From the NCBI GenBank assembly GCA_036250195.1, contig JAVHZZ010000017.1, positions 992,001 to 1,056,000 on the forward strand: 64,000 nucleotides of DNA, in the 5' to 3' direction. Source of the DNA: Mixophyes australis (taxonomy: Eukaryota > Chordata > Amphibia > Anura > Limnodynastidae). Below are positions 55,057 through 64,000 of this stretch, piece after piece (position 1 is the stretch's first letter; each line of letters begins with the position of its first letter). The translations under genes and the position numbers were made by a program. Under the pieces are notes generated by a model. The model saw nothing but the letters and a program-made list of their open reading frames with translations. It searched no databases and was not told the origin of the DNA.

Positions 55057-58000
55057 GTTAAATGTCTTGTCTACTATATTATATATGGAAGATCGTTGTT
55101 TAATTCTAAATTGAGGCACAGGTTAAGCTTCAACACATGTGACAATGCGCTTATGTTGTAATATTGTTACATTTTAGTTATATTATAAGTAATATTCAGT
55201 CTTTATTCCATGCCTCCCAACTTTTGCAATCCCCAAATCAAAACAAAACACAGTTTGCAGCGGTGCGTCCATAAATGGAGGTGTGGTCACATCACAATGG
55301 GTGCGTGGCCACACCCTCATGGGCACCCTTTACCATCCTCCCCTAACAACGCCAAAGATTTTAGTCTCTTCTATGAATAAAGATGTACATGTAATATTAT
55401 GGGCCAGATTCATGTTCAGACTTATCTTGCGTGAAATAGACCTGCGCTTGCTCCAAAACGGACTTTACTCCAATTAACGCAATTGAATGTAATTCATGTC
55501 CAAAGCAAATGACACTTACGACTGCCTACAACACATAAGGGAACAATGGTGGCAAGGTTTTTCTCCTGGACAAAACCATGTTACAATGCAAGGGGTGAAA
55601 ATAGGGTTATTATTTAGCACATAAGATAAATACTGGCTGTTTTTCATGTAACACACAAATACTTGATAGCTTTAATTTTACACTGAAATTTAAAGTTGAT
55701 CTAGGACATGCCCAACCCCAACTATAAATCTACCATGACATTTTAAATTTGCCTCCCACTCAAAGGCAACATGGTTTTGCCAAGATGCAAAGTTACTCCT
55801 TTTTTTACTTATTTTCTTTTCCTTAACGAATCAGGCCCATTGTATGTACAATATGCATTAAGGAGATCTTGATTTATGTATTTAATGTAAAAAAAATATA
55901 AATATGATTATACTGTTTAGAGTTGTTCATCATTTTTTATTTAAATACCTTATATTGCACATACGCTTGTGTGTATACTGCGCTGTGCTCTGTTAATGTA
56001 CAACATGTAACGTTTAGGCAGAGCGCACTTACACCCAGATTCAAACTGAAACACATCTTGATGTCCGCTTGGATTTGAATATGGGTTCCGTGATCTTTTC
56101 TTAAGAGCAAGTTAGGTGCAAGTTGCGTTCGGGCTTGAATCAGGCCCTATATGAGCCTCCTCTTCAAGGTTCTCATGTTTCCCTAACATGATCCTCACCA
56201 GGTAGTGGTCCAGGTACCAGTTATTCCCACTAATGGTTCTTTAACATCCATCTTGCAAAGAGCCTGTGGTATGAATCAGCAGTCATTTTTATACCAGTAT
56301 CATGTAAATTTCATCACTTAAATTCAAAGTTGAAATGTATTAATAGTCTCTAGTAACCTCTGTCCTTGTTATTCCAATTCACTGGCTTTCCTTTGTATTG
56401 AGAGTCATTCATTTGTTTCCCTCCTACAGTATGTTTGTAATGACATTTACTTTTTATTTTCCCGGTTGTCTTAGGAGAGTGTATCAAGCCCGAAGTCACC
56501 ACCACAGGGATTTTATGTGGGCTCCAGCTCGGAGGTATTTTCTACATATATAACTTTCTAAAGATATAAGTCTTTCCATCAGTGGACTCTTCATTTTATA
56601 TTTACTTATTTTACACCAATGGTATATGGTTGAGGTTGAAGCCATAGGTCCTGGTGGTGATGTGATGGTGGGTGGTCTACAGCAACATCAAACTGTGTGG
56701 TGTGGTAAGACAAAAAATGAAATCCAGTCCCCTGGATGAGTGTAATTAAAATTATTGCCCCCTTGTTGTTCATAATTAATCCCTAAATGATATTAATTAA
56801 TATTAGTGCCCACTTGATGATTATAAATTATAATAGTGCCCCCTTAATGATATAATTATTTTAGGGTTTCTCTCTTTTTTCGTCTCTCTTGTGTCCAGCA
56901 CCTGTTCCCGCAGTGTGTGCAGGGAGGCCCCTGGACGTGACGTAATAACGCTGTCATACTTAGGGGAGCCGGGGGCCCCTACATACAGTCACATCTGGGA
57001 CTAGGTGCTGCTGGCAATTAAGATGGCAATTTTTAAAGGAGAACCCCGGCGTGATCTGTGTATCTGCTAAAATGTAACATTCTCAACTTGTATAAGTTAA
57101 TGGTAGATGCAACTCATTTAGGAAATAGGACAGACTGTATAGGAGAGCATCACATATCTGGGGTTAACCATATTTACTTTTTATGTTCCCGGTTGTCTTA
57201 GGAGAGTGTATCAAGACCGCAGTCACCACCGCGGGTATTTTATATGGGCTCCAGCTCGGAGGTATTTTCTACATATATAACTTTCTAAAGATATAAGTCT
57301 TCCCATCAGCGGACTCTTCATTTTATATTTATTTATTTTACACCAATGGTATATGTTTGAGGTTGAAGCCATGTGTTGAGAGACTTTCATTTTTAAAACC
57401 CATATACTTCCTCCTACAATATGTTTGTAATGACAATTACTTTTACTGCCCCCGGTTGTCTTAGGAAGATGTACCAAGCGCCGGATCAGCACCTCCAGGA
57501 GTACATTTGGATTCCAGCTTGCGAGTAAGTATTGTCTAGGTATACAGCTTTCTAAACATATAAATCTTCCCATCAGCGGACTCTTCACAGATTGAATATG
57601 GTTGAGGTTGATGGGGCATGTTAGCGGTGGGTGGTCTACACCAACAGCGAGCTGGGTGGAGGGCTGGAGCAAAGATGAAATCCAGTACTTCTAAGGTACC
57701 AGATGCAAACATCCGATCTCTATTATCTGTCTGCTAATATGGGTCATTTCTATATCTGACCTTGAGAAAACTATCCTGTTCAGTCGTCACAATGACCGAA
57801 ATATACTGTCTCCCGTTTTCTTTCTTGTCCTGGATTCATAGAACTCCCTTCCACTTACTTGTATAAGTATGAATGGAAGAGGTGTAACATAATCTACAAG
57901 AGTAGATCAGTTAGATATGAATATTCCCACCGGTCTGTGAGGTCATTTTGGTGAATGATGTTTGAGAACAGAGATGTCTCATGTTTATAATGACATTTAC

Positions 58001-59027
58001 TTTTTCTGCATCCTGTTTTCTTAGTGTCGTGCACCAACACCGGATACAGCTTTAGAAAAATATCTTCTGAATTACACCTTTAAGGTATGTTCTAGATATA
58101 CAACTTTTTAAAATATAAGTCTTCCCATCAGTAGACTCTCCATATTATATTTATTTGACACAGATGGAATATGGTTGAGGTCATGGGCCTTGCTGGTTGG
58201 TGATGGTGGGTGGTCTACAGCAATGTGTACATATCAGATATCTATTATGCTCCTGTTAATATGAATAATTTCTATATCTGCACCTGATAAAACTATGCTG
58301 CCCAGTCATCAGAATGTATAAAATATTCTGTCTTCTTCTTACTCACCCACTTGCATGAGTATAAAAGGATGAGGTGTAAAGTAATCTCCTTCAGTAGATC
58401 ATTTCGACCTGAATAGATCTGACAGTTCATAAGGCCACTATGGGGAAAGATGTTTGAGAACAGAGATCTCACATCTATAATAGAGTTCTCTGGAATCAAA
58501 TTGAATAAGAAAAGGTTCCGTACAGAGAGTGCTTGTTATGTGGCCATGGTGCACTGCTGGATGACTGACAGTGATGCCTCAATCCCTGACCATGGTGATA
58601 GTATGGTGATGGTGATAGTATGATGTTTAAGGGCAAGTTACTCCACCCAGTGCAGAAACACAGGGCCAGGCCAGTGCCTCCTATAGAGAAGCACATGGCA
58701 GCAATCTGCACCCAGGAACTTCTAAGATAAGAGAATTATACAGGTCACTCTTTCTTGCTTTAAAGACATAAGAAGTTGGGCAGTCAGGTGACATTTTTCG
58801 GACTTTGAGGTCATTACTCATAAGATCTGGTTGACCTGCTGTCATTATATTGTGAATGTAGCAAAGGAGGCAGAGTTAGATTAAGGATTTGGGGGGCCCA
58901 GGGTACTTAAGAGAGGGGGGCCCTATGGTCTAACGTTAACAGCACAGTGCCATCATTCAGGGAGAGAGTTACTAAGTCACATAGTTCTAAACCTACTACA
59001 ATAATACACTATTAAATGTCATGTGTG

Positions 59028-59096
<69 letters not shown>

Positions 59097-61843
59097 ATAA
59101 TAATGTAGTAATGTAGTAATCTATGTATGAAATGTAAAATTTACATAAATTCAAATTTGCAATATCATCCTAGACCCTAGTAACTCCTACTCTTGTTATA
59201 ACAATTCACTGGATTTTCTCTGTATTCATTTTAAAAAACCATATTCTCTCTCTGTAATAACATTTACTTTTTCTGCTCCTTGTTGTCCTATTAGTGCGCA
59301 CCAAGACTGGAGTCACCGCCCCCAGGATTTTATCTGGATAACAGCTCGGAGGTATTTACTAAGATACAACTTTCTAAAAATATAAGTCTTCCCATCAGTG
59401 ACCACTTCACATTATATTAATTTTACACAGATGGAACATAATTGAAGTTGAGGCCATTGGGCCTTGGTGGTGGTGGCGGTGGGAGGGCTAAAGCAACAGC
59501 AAGCTGGGTGGAGGGGTGGAGGGGTGGAGGGGTGGGGCAGAAAAATGGAATCCAGATCAGATACCAGGTACAGCAGAGGATATGTGGAAAAATCAGATTT
59601 CTATTATGCTTCTGCTTATATTAGAAATTTTTATATCTGGGCTTGCAAAACATTTAGATTTCTGTTGAGAACATGACAAAATATCCTACCCCACATTTGC
59701 TGCCTAGGTGTGATCTTTGGCTCAAAACTATCCTTTATTCCCCACATCCCATCTCTATCTCTCTGACCCCCTGACCAACATTGCTGTGTGACTGGATCAT
59801 ATAGCCCACTGAGCACTTTTTACAGTTGCAATCTGACCAATATACAATATATAGCACTTAACCTCATGTATCAAACTTACATTGTCCCATAGGTTGTAAG
59901 CTTGTGAGCAGGGTCCTCTTACTTCTCTGTCTGTCTGTATTACCCAGTACTGTTTTATTACTGTGTTTGTATCCATTTGTAAAGCACTATGGAATATGCT
60001 GGCGCTATATAAATAAATGATGATGATGATAGTACCAGAGGTAGCAAAAGTCAACACAAAGCCCAGGAGTAGAGCTGGACATCGGGAAATCTTCTACCTC
60101 CTGATAAAATTGATCTCTTTAGGATCGAGTGTTTGATTCCTGAAGGTTTCCCATTTCATACAATGTTTGTAAATATCTGCTAAATTACACTATCAGCTAC
60201 TATGATATCCTACTATTAGTCTGGGGATGGTCTTCTCATTTGTTTGGTTCACGTGAAGTGCTATCCTGTTTTACGAGTACTAGGAATGTATCTTTGGCTG
60301 TAGCTCCTAAAATTTCAGTCCATTATTGGTATTTGGCTTCCGCATGTAGATTAATATAACAGACGCAACACAAATATAATCTGCCTTGTTTGTTAAACCA
60401 TGCGCATGTCCTTTTGGCTTTGTCTACCTGTTTCTTTTATTAAGCTGACATTCTGCTATCTATATGTCCTCTTTTTAATTTCTGTCCAATGCCGTCTACT
60501 TCTACTACTGGGAATGTCTTGTTATGATTGGTTACTGCAAGTTACAGCTCATCTGTGATATCTCCATCAGCTTAAAAAAACAAAACAACTTAATGCACAT
60601 GCAGCCCCAGGAGTGAATTGCGTAAAACTAATGGTTGCTTCATGGTTAGGATATTGTACCTGTGTACATGGTTTACCCCATTGTGTAGTCATTCTTTTCA
60701 TATGCATACATTTTATCAACAGTCAGAATTCTCAGCATCTGATGAAGTGAAGACAACTGAAGATGCTGGATGTGAAGTTCCCATCAATGAGGTATGGTGG
60801 CTTTTTGACTTCATATTTAGATGGATTCTATTATCCTCTGCAAAAGGTCTGATTGGCGGAAACAGATAGATTAGGGGGCGGCTTTACTAAGTGCAGATAA
60901 GGCGCACAACTGTGTCTAGTTTTGCACTGTTATTTTAATGAGCTAGTTTGGGAGGAGAAGCTGCTTTTAGGGAAGCAACTGAATGTTTTGATGTTTGTAT
61001 ATGAGCCTTAGAGCTTCTGTAGTTCATCACATGACTTTATTAGAACACATAATGGTGAAGGAAGCTGGTAAAATTCATTATGTCCGCACAATTTGTGCTC
61101 TTTAATTAAGTTACATTCAGAGGAGGGAATTCAATTGACAGCATTACTCGTGAGAATAACGCGTTCCTTGCACTATTAATGTTACTACGGTAATAGTGCA
61201 CATTATTACCGTTAGTACAGTAATCTCAACATTGATTTTTGCTTGCAGCTCTGAAAGCCTTGAGTAGAGAGCCGCGTTAAAATTATCGTACTAACGATAA
61301 TAGGGCGTGGGCTGCGTTATTCTCACGAGTAACGCTGCCAATTAAATTCCCCCATAGAACATCCAGGCCTGCGATAATAACTAATCCTTGTTACATTTAC
61401 TAAGATCAGTATCAGTTTTCTTAGCAGGCTTGGACTCAAACTTTTTTCCCCTACAGAATACACATGAGAAACAGACAGCAACAGAACGTCTTCATGCTGT
61501 ATGCAGCTTGGTCTCAGACTGTACACCATCCCCACCAGAAAGACCGCATGCCTCAATTGACAACATCCCTTCTTCCGTTCCCGTGGTCATCACTACATCA
61601 CCGCAGGTGGACACAAGAGAGATCACCATCGAGAATGATGCACAAGCAGATTTTTCATTCTTCTGTTTGTGCTCATGGTGCTGCCTTCCAGCAGACCAGC
61701 AGCAGCGGAGGCAACAGCAAACATCTGGCCCCCGGAGATCTCGTCTTCAGTCCCTGTGGAGGTGGATTCGTAAAAGATGTGGAAGGGTGGTTTCTGCGAG
61801 CAACATCAGTGGAAACCAAGACAATGGCAGCGCTGGGAACTGA
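54979..61843 (+). CDS. Unrecognised multi-exon gene with tandem 20-codon cassette exons
   Basis: I do not recognise this gene. The model uses splice signals and frame: 54979-55056 (26 codons from ATG), 56475-56534, 57202-57261, 57465-57524, 58025-58084 (20 codons each), 59295-59351 (19), 60723-60791 (23) and 61457-61843 (128 plus stop), about 276 aa. Every junction is AG/GT and every internal exon is a multiple of three. The 69-nt exon is open only in this frame, which fixes the frame of the rest. The cassettes are Ser/Pro-rich, with a recurrent S-P-P-x-G-F-Y-x-x-x-S-S-E pattern. The last exon has a Cys-rich hydrophobic patch (FFCLCSWCC), a Gln/Arg run and a basic segment (LWRWIRKRCGR). That could be a palmitoylated or membrane-proximal anchor, but this is inference. 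There is no obvious signal peptide. Further exons may have been missed. The 3' exons are duplicated at 213-2744. Confidence 0.62.
55401..56147. mobile_element. MITE in first intron of cassette gene, with a nested MITE
   Basis: Outer ends GGGCCAGATTCATGTTCAGA and (reverse complement) GGGCCTGATTCAAGCCCGAA, with TAT flanking both sides. It is interrupted by a member of the 53174 family at about 55555-55838. Confidence 0.7.
56475..56534 (+). CDS. Cassette exon A (20 codons)
   Basis: The acceptor is TTGTCTTAG and the donor is GAG before GTATTTTC. It encodes ESVSSPKSPP followed by QGFYVGSSSE. About 100-200 bp of flanking intron on each side is shared with cassettes B to E, so the unit that duplicated was exon plus flanks. 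Confidence 0.68.
57202..57261 (+). CDS. Cassette exon B (20 codons)
   Basis: It has the same acceptor and donor sequences as cassette A and is its closest relative. It encodes ESVSRPQSPP then RVFYMGSSSE. Cassette C follows only 203 bp downstream, so these are tight tandem duplicates. Confidence 0.68.
57465..57524 (+). CDS. Cassette exon C (20 codons)
   Basis: The acceptor is TTGTCTTAG and the donor is GTAAGT, the strongest of the set. It encodes EDVPSAGSAP then PGVHLDSSLR. It is more diverged than A and B but keeps length, phase and the S..PPG..xDSS core. Confidence 0.65.
58025..58084 (+). CDS. Cassette exon D (20 codons)
   Basis: The acceptor is TTTTCTTAG and the donor GTATGT. It encodes CRAPTPDTAL then EKYLLNYTFK. 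It is the most diverged cassette and lacks the GFY..SSE ending. It is open in frame 0 but has a stop in frame +1, which supports frame 0 as the coding frame. Confidence 0.6.
59031..59090. repeat. (TA)n microsatellite at the left edge of duplication copy 2
   Basis: Two TA runs separated by AAATCA, then ATAATAATAATG. The window itself starts in the equivalent TA tract of copy 1. Confidence 0.92.
59295..59351 (+). CDS. Cassette exon E (19 codons), copy 2
   Basis: The acceptor is TGTCCTATTAG and the donor is GAG before GTATTTAC. It encodes CAPRLESPPP then GFYLDNSSE, one codon shorter than A-D. It is identical in the other duplication copy at 213-269. Confidence 0.66.
59874..60038 (+). repeat. 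CR1/L2-like LINE 3' end with (ATG)n tail, copy 2
   Basis: This is the same LINE tail as at 775-940, so the insertion predates the duplication. Confidence 0.6.
60723..60791 (+). CDS. Cassette gene, 23-codon acidic exon, copy 2
   Basis: The acceptor is TTTTATCAACAG and the donor GAG before GTATGG. It encodes SEFSASDEVK, then TTEDAGCEVPINE. Both other frames contain stops, so this exon sets the reading frame of the gene. It is identical to copy 1 at 1624-1692. Confidence 0.66.
61123..61353. mobile_element. MITE with long terminal inverted repeats, copy 2
   Basis: Duplicate of the MITE at 2024-2254 with a few substitutions. It was inserted before the segment duplicated. Confidence 0.75.
61457..61843 (+). 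CDS. Cassette gene, terminal exon, copy 2
   Basis: A good polypyrimidine tract and CCCCTACAG precede 61457. The phase-0 frame is open for 128 codons. In order it holds a Glu/Thr-rich start, a Pro/Ser/Val-rich middle with an ITTSPQVDTREITIEND segment, the Cys-rich FFCLCSWCC patch, QQQRRQQQ, and a basic LQSLWRWIRKRCGRVV tail with a Ser/Asn-rich end. Copy 1 differs by one residue (Leu in copy 1, Val here, near residue 15). A second frame is also open for most of the exon. A donor-like CAGGGTGAGC lies about 22-26 nt after the stop. Confidence 0.62.
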   Translation, partial: NTHEKQTATERLHAVCSLVSDCTPSPPERPHASIDNIPSSVPVVITTSPQVDTREITIENDAQADFSFFCLCSWCCLPADQQQRRQQQTSGPRRSRLQSLWRWIRKRCGRVVSASNISGNQDNGSAGN

Positions 61844-62718
61844 GACATACCATCATGCGGCATACAGGGTGAGCTCATGTCTTGCACTGAAGGGTTAAGT
61901 TGTTACATAGTCTGATTCTACACATACTAACCTAGGAAACACCTATATTGTACTGATGCACTATCCACAATGTTCTACACATATATACACCAAGAAAATA
62001 ATAATCAGATTCTGTTGGCTGAATCCCAAGGATTCAACTGAACACAAATCTTCCTAAACCTGCTAGGAATTATCCACATTTTAATCCAAATTCAGGATTC
62101 TGTACATCAATATATTTTACATATAATACATTTTCCACATTTAGAAATATAGCTGTAACATAAGTCTTCTAGTTTTACTCTTTCCTTCACCATCAGCCAT
62201 CTAAAGATACAATATATTTACATAAATTAGTGGTCTTAAGTATGGATTTAACCAAATCTACCAGAGATCTTTAATTCTTCATATAAAACCTGCACATACT
62301 ACAAATGTATTAGAAACATGAAATTATCTGATAGAAGAGGACTGGTGACTGTATCCGTCAGTGCAAGACATTTCCCCTGTTCATGAGCATGGAAAGATGG
62401 ACACTGTTGCTGATTTAACACCAGATGTTTCATATAGATATATAGATATATAAATATATAGATCTATTTGTTTCATTTAGATATACAGATATAGATGTTT
62501 ATGTATTATGCTTAAAATATTGGTAGTTACAAAAAAACAAAAAAAAACAAAAAAATTATTATAAGAGTAAGAGAGGGCTGGGATTAGAAGTGATATAAAC
62601 ACTGAGGGTGCATGTAGATGAAAAGGTTAAGGTGACTGGCGGGTCAGGTTCAGGGCAGGATCATGCGTCCTCCCTGGAAGGTCATCGAGTGTCCCCTGCA
62701 TGATTGCCTCAAATTTAG

Positions 62719-63228
62719 TTGACCCAGGTCAGCGAGCAGGTCCAGTCGCGGTCGGCTGACCGTAGTTTGTTTACTTTAGCACTGTTGGTGGATGCGGGGA
62801 CTGCGGCTCCTGGGCCGGGGAGCTCTCTTTCTGTTTCTCCCTCTGCAGGTTCGGCTGGTTGTGTGACATCAGGTCAGAGGTCTGGACGTGCTTCTTATGC
62901 GGAAGCCGCATCTACGGCCATGGTGGGCCCGTCATCACGTGTGGAAGGTGGTAGTCGTGGATCAGTTGGTGAGCATGCCAGTAGGGTATCTGGTTCTAGC
63001 TCTGATTCCAGCTCTTCTACCTCTGGGAGTGAGGTTCCGGCCAGGTCTGGGAGGGCAGACACAAGATTGATGAAGCTCCTGGAGAGGAAGTTGTGTAGTA
63101 CCTGCCATAGGGCGGGGTTGGAAGGTGTTGGTTCCAATGAAGGAAGCAGGATATTGAGGGACGATGTGGTGCGCTGTTCCAATACAGCCGTCAGGGGGAT
63201 ATTAGGTGCCGGGTGTGTGGTAAGATAG
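62719..63228 (+). CDS. Ngaro-like Ser-rich ORF, intact in copy 2
   Basis: The 169-aa frame is rich in Ser, Gly and Arg, with a long Ser run (SGSSSDSSSSTSGS) and a C-T-C-H motif (CSTCHRAG) that could be a metal-binding remnant. I cannot assign a domain; its position before RT-type sequence suggests a gag-like or linker ORF of the element. In copy 1 the gypsy element splits the same frame after residue 40. Confidence 0.45.
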   Translation: MTQVSEQVQSRSADRSLFTLALLVDAGTAAPGPGSSLSVSPSAGSAGCVTSGQRSGRASYAEAASTAMVGPSSRVEGGSRGSVGEHASRVSGSSSDSSSSTSGSEVPARSGRADTRLMKLLERKLCSTCHRAGLEGVGSNEGSRILRDDVVRCSNTAVRGILGAGCVVR

Positions 63229-63641
63229 GCACAGGTTGTTTTGTGGATATGTTTGCCATCACTAATAAGGCTACAGATGATTTGGCAGCATCAAGGTCAC
63301 GCTCTGGCGTGTTGACGAGGCATATCGAGAAATTGTCATACCTGGTTATTGAAATTGACACTGTTGCAGGGTGTTGTAAGCTTCCAATGGAGGAAGTAGC
63401 TAAGTTGAGGGGTGTGATTGATTCGTTTCAGGGTGAGTGTAAGGTGCAGTAAAAACAGGTGCAGTCACTGCTTGGCCTGCTTAATTTTGCTTGTAGAGTG
63501 ATACCCATGGGTAGGGTTTTTTGCCAGAAGTTAGAGAGGGCTACGGTTGGGATTACAAAAGCAAGGCATTTTGTGAGGATATCCAAGGAAATTAGAGATT
63601 ATATGGCTATGTGGTGCATGTTCTTGGAAAATTTTAAATGA
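63213..63641 (+). pseudogene. Ngaro/DIRS-type RT-RNase H connection fragment, copy 2
   Basis: Same segment as 9645-10073, with the same in-frame TAA between the two halves and two or three residue changes. The stop was therefore present before the duplication. Confidence 0.7.
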
Positions 63642-64000
63642 GTTTGAAGCTGCTTTGTTTAGGCTTGAGTGTGTAAAGGCTTTTTTCATGGCTTTCAGAA
63701 ATACAACAGAGGGATTGAATGAGACCGAGGTGATATAAACGCTGAGGGGACAGGCAGAGGAATAAGTACAGGCATACCAGGAGTTAACTTATCTGGGTTG
63801 TGGTAGAAATCTGAGTTATCCAATCAGTGGAGCCGGAAGGGGAGGGGTTTGCTTTCCTGAGGAGGCTTATAACATATAGGAAAAGGATGTGACTTCCTCT
63901 TGCCGGATAGATTTGTTAAGTGAGTATGGGCTCTCTGCTGTCCTGGTAAGTATTGCTACATAAACTGTTTTTTCACTGTGTTTTTTAACTGTGTTATACT

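Larger units (their letters stand above)
59080..64000. repeat. Segmental duplication, copy 2 (empty gypsy site)
   Basis: This is the second copy of the segment at 1-10432. It begins in a TA microsatellite at about 59031-59090 and runs off the window end inside a Ngaro-like element. It has an uninterrupted TTCTC (62836-62840) where copy 1 holds a full LTR retrotransposon. It also carries extra GGAGGGGTGG-type units near 59512-59535. The sequence left of it (54.9-59.0 kb) belongs to the same host gene and has no counterpart inside the window, because the equivalent part of copy 1 would lie left of position 1. Confidence 0.93.

Overview
This window is vertebrate nuclear DNA, most likely from a frog or toad with a large, repeat-rich genome. 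Nothing here is organised like a bacterial or viral genome: coding sequence is in short exons with GT/AG borders. The repeat types (DIRS and Ngaro-like tyrosine-recombinase retrotransposons, a chromodomain Ty3/gypsy element, a Penelope-like GIY-YIG element, Tc1/mariner, L1, CR1/L2-like LINEs with (ATG)n or (ATT)n tails, and many TIR-bearing MITEs) fit an anuran. So does the exon set of the zinc-finger gene. Species assignment is inference.

Layout. 1-10432 and about 59080-64000 are two copies of one segment, roughly 1% different by eye. Each carries the 3' end of the same unrecognised gene followed by the start of a Ngaro-like element. Copy 1 also contains a 5.5 kb Ty3/gypsy element (3741-9266) with near-identical LTRs and a TTCTC target duplication; copy 2 has the intact empty site. 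10132-13170 is a second, compact Ngaro-like element with the A1-internal-B1-A2-B2 repeat order, nested in the first. 14.1-24.9 kb holds repeats and dead fragments: a minisatellite, a gag remnant with a SCAN-like domain and zinc knuckle, a degenerate zinc-finger block, a broken Ngaro-like RT/recombinase, a CR1/L2 tail, MITEs and microsatellites. 26.0-27.7 kb has a three-finger C2H2 fragment and a dead Tc1 transposon. 30216-31763 is a solo LTR. 32.26-37.5 kb is a Penelope-like remnant split by an internally deleted DIRS element.

Host genes. (1) On the minus strand, 43114 to 38348 (perhaps starting near 46.5 kb), is a frog-type KRAB-like C2H2 zinc-finger gene. Seven exons have matching phases, and one exon pair is internally duplicated. 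(2) On the plus strand, 54979-61843, is an unrecognised gene reconstructed from splice signals. It has a 26-codon ATG exon, five tandem cassette exons of 19-20 codons, a 23-codon exon and a 128-codon terminal exon. All are symmetric phase 0 and open in one frame. Its last three exons are repeated at 213-2744, so the gene is tandemly duplicated.

The most noteworthy items are this cassette-exon gene, the filled/empty retrotransposon site pair, a probable self-primed reverse-transcription signal in the gypsy element, the split-repeat Ngaro-like element with an SGNH hydrolase, and hairpin repeats with a compensatory change in the solo LTR. All comparisons were made by eye; no alignments or database searches were run.
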